Assembly: GCA_025769875.1 (NCBI GenBank) | Contig: JAGFNK010000084.1 | Span: forward strand, 1-64,000 | Direction: 5' to 3' | Source: Russula earlei | Taxonomy: Eukaryota; Basidiomycota; Agaricomycetes; Russulales; Russulaceae | DNA: 64,000 bases | In this document: in pieces, positions 57,136 to 64,000 of the stretch | Layout: each line of letters starts with the position of its first letter | How positions within the stretch are numbered: position 1 is the first letter of the stretch | Program-made: the position numbers and the translations under genes | The notes under the pieces: model-generated | The model's database searches: none | What the model saw: the letters and a program-made list of their open reading frames with translations, nothing else | Told to the model about the DNA's origin: nothing

Positions 57136-57545
57136 TCATGAACCATTTCCTGGAGAGGGCCCTTGAAGGACCCTTCCTTATGAGAGGAAACCCAGCCTCT
57201 ATGGTGTCACCCTGTTCACACGGACAAAAGGGCCCCACTTAATGGCAACCCTTTTAGCAATAAAGGACAGTATTATAGCCTCCCTAAGGACCCATTAGGA
57301 CGACTCTAAGTGCTCTACAATAGACACTAACACAACACTAAAGACCCTACAACACATTATTAGACTAACTCTAATAACTATAGAACGAACTATAAAGCAA
57401 TACTAAGGACCTTAATAGAAGTATTAGGGTCGACTCTAAGGACCCTAATAGAACTATATAAGGGGCCTTATAGGCAACTCTATTCCCTGAACCAAACTAC
57501 AAGTCCTCAAATGACTGGCCCTAAACTAACTAACGGACTTAGTAT
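57136..57545 (+). repeat. LTR-6 copy cutting element 3
   Basis: Begins TGTCATGAACC immediately after the pol frame of element 3 and matches 386-1 and 59,660-59,470 in reverse. It has repeated TAAGGACC and CTAATAACTATAGAACG words and a TATA-like AACTATATAAGGGG near 57,450. The right end is not certain. No matching target duplication was found. Confidence 0.7.
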
Positions 57546-57599
57546 GGAACCACATCATATGATCAGTTCCCATAAATACCCCCACTTCTTCAGAGTGGT

Positions 57600-58400
57600 C
57601 AGCCTGGCACCATGAACATGCTACCTCTACCTACAATACTCCTATGTCACCCCCTGCTCCCTCTTCCTGTCCATTGCCTATTCTCACCCCCTCCCCCACT
57701 ATCAAACAAGAACCTCTCTCACCCAAAGTTATACAACACATCATCAATGAACAACCCCTTCATTGTCCCTGACAAAGAAATATGAGCTTCAAGACCTTGC
57801 CATCACCCTTAACCCACTTGCCATCCGTGAAGGGAGCCCTTTGCCCACTCCCACCAAAGCAAACCCCACTCATTCTGGACCCCCTTGGTTTGTCTATGAA
57901 CCATATATGCACATTCCCCCCTTTTACATCCATGTCAATGGGTGATGACACCTGTTACCTTACTTACAAGTTGCATTATGGAATGATGAACCCATGCTTC
58001 TAGGAACTATGGGTTGTGGAGAACCCACTTACAGAGAAAAACTTGTTGCCCTGCCTGTTGTCTCTGCCCCCCACCCCTCTGCCACCACCTCTGACCTCCA
58101 CCTCCTAGTTGAGGACTACCCCTTCCATTTTGACATTGCTCAAGCACTCAAAAACCTCCATGACCCTGGTGCCCTCACTGATGTCTACCATCTCCACAAC
58201 AGCTCACTACAGTTGAAGGTCCTGGAGGCCAAACATACTGCTATCCAGGGAGCCATGGACATTCTCCAATGACAACTTGCCAACCAACTTCACAAGATCC
58301 AGTCCTATACCAAGGAGTCCACCACTATTCACAGCAATCTCCATGCTAACAACACTTCCATCCAAGTTCGTCATCAACTTGACAACATGATGACCAATGG
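57600..58400 (+). pseudogene. Gag-like sequence after LTR-6, degraded
   Basis: A Pro/Ser-rich leader (TPSPTIKQEPLSPKVIQHIIN) is followed, across stops and frame changes, by NDEPMLLGTMGCGEP and, at 57,994-58,272, by a more conserved-looking stretch (FHFDIAQALKNLHDPGALTDVYHLHN). The order and spacing resemble 8,720-9,206. I interpret it as N-terminal Gag of the LTR-6 type element. It is cut at 58,401 by LTR-8. Confidence 0.4.
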
Positions 58401-59040
58401 TGATACCGCGTGCCCAGCAGGGCATAAAGGGAAGAACCATGTGTGGTAAATTTTTGAACCTTCCGGTCACGCATAGTAGCCACTTGTCTTTTCCTCCCGC
58501 ACTTTGATCTTTCCCCCAAGTTCTCTCCAGTTCTCGCAAAGTCCAGCTCTCAAATGTACTACTAGGATCTTGGTAGTCTTGCTGTCACAAGTACCAGCCC
58601 CTTGGACCGGACTGGCAACTGGACAAGCCTACCCAGACAAGCCTTGCGGTTTCTGCACATCCTATGACTCATTAACCCTCGCATGTACCACCACCTTCCA
58701 GCGTGTTCCAGTCTTGATCACCTCATTGCTACCATATGTCTACCATTTGATATGGGATGTATCTGCCTATATAAACCTGTCAGTAGAAGAGAACAAGCCT
58801 TAAGCTTGTTCTCTTGTGAAATATCACTGGATTCAGCTTCGGGACTGTAGGCTTGCAGGGAATCAAGCAATCATCTTAGAACCTCTTTTGTCTCTCTAAG
58901 TCTTCGAACACGAAGACTTATTCATCATCTTTCCTCTCCGTGGTACACACAAGCCTTCGCTGTGTTGTCACTGAGATTGTCAAGACTCACTGTTGAACTA
59001 TCCAGTTCAAGAGCGAGGGATAAGCTCGAAGACAAGTCGA
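58401..59040 (+). repeat. LTR-8 copy
   Basis: Starts TGATACCGCGTGCCCAGCAGGG. About 180 bp at this end recur inverted at 60,700-60,882. A TATA-like GCCTATATAAACC lies near 58,769, followed by CAAGCCTTAAGCTTGTTCTC, an inverted-repeat word. The right end near 59,040 is approximate, where LTR-7 sequence begins. Confidence 0.6.
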
Positions 59041-59336
59041 TAGACGTCCAAGACTGTGTGGGCAAGGAGTAGAGTCCAGAGTAGTAACAAATACCAGAGA
59101 GGTATTGTTACTGTGAGAGTAGAGCAGTCATGCAGGGAAGAGGCCAGGATAGTCACAAGGGGATGGTCCTTAAAGGAGTATCCCAGGGATGGAGAGTGCC
59201 GTAAACAAATGGACAGTCTGAGGACTGTCCGCTACTTTATTGAGTGCTTATATACTACAAGAGAACTGCTAAATAGGGAACAAGTCATAACCTTGTTATC
59301 AAGCACAATAGAGTGATGAGTAAAAAGTCGGAGGAC
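59041..59336 (-). repeat. LTR-7 fragment, inverted
   Basis: Matches 54,146-54,440 in reverse, including GGACAGTC...GACTGTCC and the block CTATTTAGCAGTTC (inverted). It is joined to a 14-bp palindromic hairpin at 59,337. Confidence 0.65.
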
Positions 59337-59370
59337 GCTTACTGAGCATGCTCAGTCATGCTCAGTAAGC
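59337..59370. repeat. Perfect 14-bp hairpin
   Basis: GCTTACTGAGCATG (59,337-59,350) and CATGCTCAGTAAGC (59,357-59,370) are exact inverse complements around a 6-base loop. Further AGTAAG/GAGTAAG words follow. It lies at the junction of retroelement fragments. Confidence 0.85.
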
Positions 59371-59469
59371 TGCTGAGTAAGAAGCTTCTCTTGATGAGTA
59401 AGAGCTTCCATTGTCCACGTGTTCACTGCTTTAGTGCACGTGCAAGCATCTGATTCATTTCCTGTTAGT

Positions 59470-59660
59470 TAGTTTAGGGCCGGTCATTTGAGGACTTGTA
59501 GTTTGGTTAGGGAATAGTGTTATCTTATAAGGCCCTTATATAGTTCTATTAGGGTCCTTAGAGTCGACCCTAATACTTCTATTAAGGTCCTTAGTGTTGC
59601 CTTATAGTTCGTTCTATAGTTATCAGAGTTGATCTAATAACGTGTTGTAGGGCCTTTGAT
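59470..59660 (-). repeat. LTR-6 fragment, inverted
   Basis: About 190 bp match 57,340-57,533 in reverse. On the minus strand it directly follows the gag-like frame at 60,251-59,663, the same order as gag and LTR-6 at the left end of the window. Confidence 0.75.
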
Positions 59661-59662
59661 AC

Positions 59663-60251
59663 TTAGTTGTCTTTGTCTTTGTCTGCAGAGCAGAGTTGGT
59701 GTTCCCGCTGAATGTCACAGGGATGCTGAGAGAATATCTTGACTAGTGTGTTGAATACTTCTTGGAAATTGACAAAGTGCCTCTGCTGTTCATTTGGGCA
59801 CCAGGGGCCAAGACTTTGGGAGACCATCTGGCAGTTGTCCAGGTGGAGTCCGAGCCAGAATGACTCGTCACAATCTTCATAGCACAGGCGGCACGCATGG
59901 ACAAGGGGACCGCAGATTGCCCTGAAACTCCGGTAGTATTTGTCTACGTCTTCCCGGTCACACATGCGGAGTCTTGACAAGGAGGCGATAAGGTCCTCCA
60001 GATACCACTTGAGCTTGAGGTATTCTAACTGAGTTGGCATGCTGAAGGAGTGCGGCGTGTGGTGAAGACAGATGGCAGGTCGACGCAGGCAGTGTGACTG
60101 GCATGGCTGTGACTGTGGGTGTGGAGGGCCGAATGCGAGTTGGAAGGGAGCGGTGCGACTGATGCAGCTGAGACAGTGGGTGTGGTGGGAATGAGGGCAA
60201 AGGATGGTCAGAATGGAGAGGTGAGAGGGGCAATGAGTGGCTGGCCATCAC
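59663..60251 (-). pseudogene. Gag capsid-like protein next to LTR-6
   Basis: The part 60,040-59,663 encodes LEYLKLKWYLEDLIASL, then DREDVDKYYRSFRAICGPLV, ESFWLGLHLDNC and NFQEVFNTLVKIFSQHP, a pattern seen in Gag proteins of basidiomycete retroelements (YYRxF, FWxGxHxD, FxxVFxxAxxIFS). A His/Pro/Ser-rich leader (MASHSLPLSPLHS) lies upstream in another frame, so one frameshift separates them near 60,040. No zinc knuckle or pol follows before LTR-6. Confidence 0.55.
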
Positions 60252-60699
60252 TCCGATCACACTGAGAACAATGTTGCACACCACAACACTTGAGTCAAAA
60301 ACACTATGGGGCTGCCTCAAGACAGCCCATGGGTACAACATGAGGGAAAAATAATAGATATAGACCATGATTTTGAGTTGTAATTCATCTAATACACATG
60401 TGGAGGTGGCTTGAGTCCAGCTCCACCAATTCTCACTCAAATCTCATGAAAACAATGGGGCTGCCTAGCCCTCATTCAGGCGATTCAGGGACAATAAATA
60501 TCATATGAATTGAAGCTGTTTTGAGGGAGATATTCATCCTGCATGTTTGAGGGGGTTTCTGCACCAATTTGGGTGGAATTCAAGCTCTGCCAAGTGCGCT
60601 GAAAATGGCAATAATGAGAAGAAAGGAATCGATTGTCTGGTAACTAGACAGGAGATTCGACTTGGACTCTTAGTGAGCCCTTTGTACAAGTTATATACC

Positions 60700-60882
60700 T
60701 GCAAGACTACTGAGATCCTAGTAGTACATTCAAGAGCTGGACTTTGTGAGAACTGGAGAGAACTTGGGGGAAAGATTGATGCGCGGGAGGAAAAGACAAG
60801 TGGCTACTACATGCGACCGGAAGGTTCGAAAATTTACCACACATGGTTCTTCCCTTTATGCCCTGCTGGCCACACGGTATCA
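60700..60882 (-). repeat. LTR-8 fragment, inverted
   Basis: Matches 58,401-58,580 in reverse, ending CGGTATCA at 60,882. Similarity fades before 60,690. The regions 60,260-60,690 and 60,890-61,055 hold no recognisable gene. Confidence 0.65.
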
Positions 60883-61059
60883 TCACCCTCCTCCAAGACT
60901 GGACATCCTCAGCCAGGGCAACGCCATCTGTTGGGTACCAGTTTTGGGATGGAGACCTTCATGTAGGGATCGTCGTTGTTGAAATGTTGAAGATGGGCAA
61001 GACGTATAGAGAGTTGGGTGGCTTCAAGGCAATACTGGCATTTAATTTGGGCTTCACGG

Positions 61060-61602
61060 TGTTAAGATCCGTCAGATCTTAGTACTGACTCTTTTAGTGA
61101 AAGAGTTGCTTGATATAGTTCAAGCACTAGACTTTGAACCCTTTGATATTATCTCAGGAAGATTGGATGTGGAAAAGAGAGGGGCCTCTTTCACTGAAGT
61201 CTGCACTAGAATATTGTTTAGATTGATAGACAAGATGATTATCTTGTTAAAGTGTAAGTCGAGCGTAAGGCTCGACTTCTTGGTACCACAGACTATTTAT
61301 ACAATATCTTGATAACTACTGATCCGATTCGTACGAAACTCAGGGTGCACATAGCTGAGAACCAGTAGTATCCAAATACAGAGAGCGCAATTTAAGAATG
61401 TTAAGAATGACTCACGCATGAGTCATTCTTTTCTAGTATCTGTCATGAATCAATAAGCAGTGACTAAGCTCTTACTGATCAAGATCAGTAAGCAATCAGT
61501 AAGCCAAGCAGAATCAGTAAGCAATCACTAAGCCAGACATATGAGTAATCACAGATGAGTCAGCAAAACAGATGACAGTCGAAGAACAAGAGAATCCTAA
61601 CA
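61060..61602 (-). repeat. LTR-1, 3' LTR of chromovirus element 4
   Basis: A 543-bp inverted copy of the LTR at 2117-2651, TGTTAGGATTC at 61,602 and CTTAACA at 61,060 on the minus strand. The TATA-like TATAAATA and the paired TGACTCA motifs are conserved. No direct repeat flanks it (CACGG and GCAAA), as expected for the end of a longer element; element 4 lies just upstream on the minus strand. Confidence 0.85.
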
Positions 61603-61619
61603 GCAAAGTGGACATGATG

Positions 61620-64000
61620 GGATGAGAGATTGTATCAAGTTCTGGTGGATTTTTATAGGTAAACTGGGTCGTTGTGATTGGTGGTACTTTATCAGGAAGG
61701 GACAAAGGCGAACGTCCTTTCCTGGTAGCCACATTGCGTCAAAGTGTGGGCGGTTCCTCCATTTAACCAAATATTGAAGTTGCTGTTGTCTTCCCCAATG
61801 TCAATGGTTCAAAATAGTTTCTATCTCTTCTCCTTCTTGTTCTGTCACTATATGGGGATAGGGGGTTGAGGAGTTAGGTCCCCATGTGGAGGTTTCTGTG
61901 TATGGTGTTAACAGCGAGGCATGGAACACATCATGTATGTTCCATGTCGGCGGTAATTTCAGTTTGAACGCCACTGGGGAGACCTCTTGTAAAATAGTGA
62001 ATGGTCCATGTCTTTTTGGTGCCAGTTTATTAGACAGATAGGGGAGTGATAGATTCTTGGCTTCTAGCCAAACCTTCTGTCCTTCCTTGAACATTGGCTC
62101 AGGAGTGGGTCAGTTTCGCACTGTCTGGTTAACAGCGGTTATGGCTTGAGTTCTTCTGGTTTCTAATAACTTTACGTGCTTTTCCACGAATTCATTGTTT
62201 GTGGGGATGGTTAAAGATGGTGAATTTATGGGGATATACCCCAAGAGTGCTTCTGATGGTGTCATATTGATGGTGGTATTGATCCATGAGTTATGAACTG
62301 CTGTAGCTAATGGTAGCCATTGGCTCCAGTCAGTTTGGTCATGGGTGACTAGTTGGAGATATTGTTTGATCCATTGATTGTTCCTTTTGGAAATTCCATC
62401 CGTTTGGGGGTGGAATGCCATTGACAGGTTCTGTTGGATTCCCAATCTCGTACTAAGGGCCTTGCCAAAGTGTGATGTAAATCGAGGGTCCCGATCTGAT
62501 ATGATTTTGGTGGGAAGTCCGAACCAGGGGTACACATGTTCAAGGTACAGCTGGGCAATTTGCGGTCCTGTTATGGTCATTTGGCAGGGTAAGAATATGG
62601 CTGCTCTTGTTGCCCCGTGGTCTACTATGGTGAGGATAGCATCAAACCCTTTGCTTTTGGGTAACTGAGTTATCAAGTCCATAGCTATTTGTTGGAACGG
62701 AAGGTTTTGTTGATGTGAAGGGATTTGGTACATAGGGGTTTTAGTCCGGTGTGTGAGTATCTTGTTTTGTTGACACGTGTTGCATCCCATTACATAGTCT
62801 CTGATCCACGCATTCATTGATGGCCACCAGTACGATCGAATTACTTTGTGGAATGTTTCATCTCTTCCAGGATGGCCTGCTGTGGGATGGTCGTGAAATT
62901 CTTGTAATATTCGTCTTTTGAGGTATAATTCAGGAGGTACAATGAGTTTGCCTTGCATTTCCCAGACTCCTTCTTTAGTCCTTGTTATGCCAAATGTTTT
63001 AGACCATTCTTGACACAGGTTTTGATGGCATTTTTGAGCTTGTCGGACATGTCCTTTGGTGGAACTGATGAGGATAGTGTGGATGAATAGTTCTGATGGA
63101 AGGACCGTAACGTCTTCATTGTCTCTGTCACCTTTATTGGCATCTGGTGGTATGGATAGAAGATCTCCTGCTGAGTGTTTCTTCCCAGGGACATGTTGTA
63201 TTTTTAGCCAATAGTCTTGTAGGTCAGTAAACCATCTGGCCACTCTTCTATTTATTTTTCTTGGGTTCTTCCAGTAAGTGAGGTTGGCATGGTCTGTTAG
63301 CAGGGTTATTGGGTGACTCATCCCTGCTAGATGTGGTCTCCAATGTAATAGTGCTTTGTGTACTGCAAGTAATTCTCTCTCGTATATGTCATAATTCCGT
63401 TCTGTGGGTGTGAAAGTGGAGGAGTAATAGGCAATTGGGTGTCGTCATGGTTTGGTAGGTTTAGTGGGGTTGATTTCTCCCTCTTGTGAGAGTATGGCTC
63501 CTACGCCATACGCTGAGGCGTCTGTTTCTAGGAAGAATGGTTTATCGTAGTCTGGTTGGGTTAATACTGGTTTTTCAGTGGTTAGACGTTTTAGTTCATC
63601 GAATGGCTTTTGATGATTTTGAGTCCAGTTCCAAATTGTTGCCTTTTTGGTTAGATCTAGTAATGGTCTTGCGATGTTGGAGTATCCTGGTATGAAGTAT
63701 TGATAAAAACCGGTGAATCCTAGAAAGGCTCTGATGTCTGTGGGTGTTTTGGGGTTTGGCCAGTTCTGTACGCTGGCCACCTTTTTGGGATCCATTTGAA
63801 TCGTGTTTCCTTTTAACACAACTCCCAAGAATTCCATGGTGGTTTGTTCGAACTGACACTTCTCTGGTTTGAGGTAGAGGTTGTGTTTCTTTAGTTTGTC
63901 CAGAATTTTGTGAACGTAGTTTTCATGGTTCGGATCATCCTGTTTTGTTGCGATTAGTATGTCGTCCATGTAAATGGTTAACCAATCTTCTCATAACTCT
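61620..64000 (-). mobile_element. Chromovirus element 4, 3' half, relatively young
   Basis: Runs in from the right edge on the minus strand in one frame. First come the DD of the reverse transcriptase motif (MDDILIATKQDD, at the edge) and the thumb (FLGFTGFYQYFIPGYSNIARPL), then RNase H (FFLETDASAYGVGAILSQEG; TLLTDHANLTYW) and integrase (HPTAGHPGRDETFHKVI; GCNTCQQNK; DLITQLPKSKGFDAI; KIISDRDPRFTSHF). Then follow HPQTDGISKRNNQ, an SH3-like region, and a chromodomain start (LQYLVKWRNRPHF, near 61,760). Only three stops occur, all TGA (near 63,445, 62,110 and 61,801). The expected catalytic Glu of the integrase is Lys. It keeps more CpG than elements 1-3. Confidence 0.88.

Noticed and set aside
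61060..61602. LTR-1 at 61 kb as a solo LTR
   Set aside because: It lacks a target duplication (CACGG and GCAAA) and lies just after the chromodomain of element 4 in the correct orientation, so a 3' LTR is more likely.

Overview
The window looks like nuclear DNA of an Agaricomycete-type basidiomycete. The evidence is short introns (about 47-70 bp) in most genes, a NACHT-WD40 gene family, a PriB-like Zn2Cys6 transcription factor, a fungal LanC-like gene whose product ends in YNDI, chromodomain Ty3/Gypsy elements and a hAT transposon. I cannot name the species. No rRNA, tRNA or CRISPR array was recognised.

Layout. Positions 1-18,500 are a transposon graveyard: a gag-like relic, a decayed chromovirus (2.1-8.6 kb), a second chromovirus fragment (10.0-12.7 kb, minus strand), a cytochrome P450 relic cut by solo LTRs (12.7-16.0 kb), and a tandem ~154-bp repeat with a hAT element inside it (15.9-18.5 kb). 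Most LTR insertions still show their 5-bp target duplications, so the order of nesting can be read. Positions 18,500-52,700 are a gene island: NACHT-WD40 gene A (18.6-23.3), LanC and lectin remnants (23.8-25.0), a P450 fragment (25.2-25.8), an S10 serine carboxypeptidase (26.3-28.5), a LanC 5' fragment fused to a Zn2Cys6 regulator (28.6-33.4), NACHT-WD40 gene B (33.9-38.5), a full-length LanC-like gene (39.1-40.3), a beta-trefoil lectin-like gene (40.9-42.9), a small PPxY membrane protein (43.7-44.3), a cyclin-box-like gene (45.1-47.6), a large unrecognised helical protein (48.0-51.2) and a candidate small secreted protein (52.4-52.7). Positions 52,700-64,000 are again transposons: a TA-flanked inverted-repeat element, a heavily mutated chromovirus (54.5-57.1), LTR and gag pieces, and a younger chromovirus leaving the right edge.

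How it fits together. The island contains a duplicated module of NACHT-WD40, LanC-like and beta-trefoil lectin-like genes. Copy B (33.8-42.9) is complete in content; copy A (18.5-25.0) keeps the NACHT-WD40 gene but only the 3' ends of the other two. NACHT-WD40 proteins are STAND (NLR-like) receptors, which in fungi include heterokaryon-incompatibility proteins, so the locus is a candidate allorecognition or innate-immunity locus. A functional link to LanC or the lectin is inference only.

Two mutational signatures stand out. The flanking transposons are poor in CpG, and in the 54.5-57.1 kb element all 15 in-frame stops I found are TGA, mostly at Arg positions of the family, as expected from CGA-to-TGA decay. 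Copy B and neighbouring genes instead carry almost only single-base insertions, which may be sequencing or assembly errors rather than true pseudogenization.
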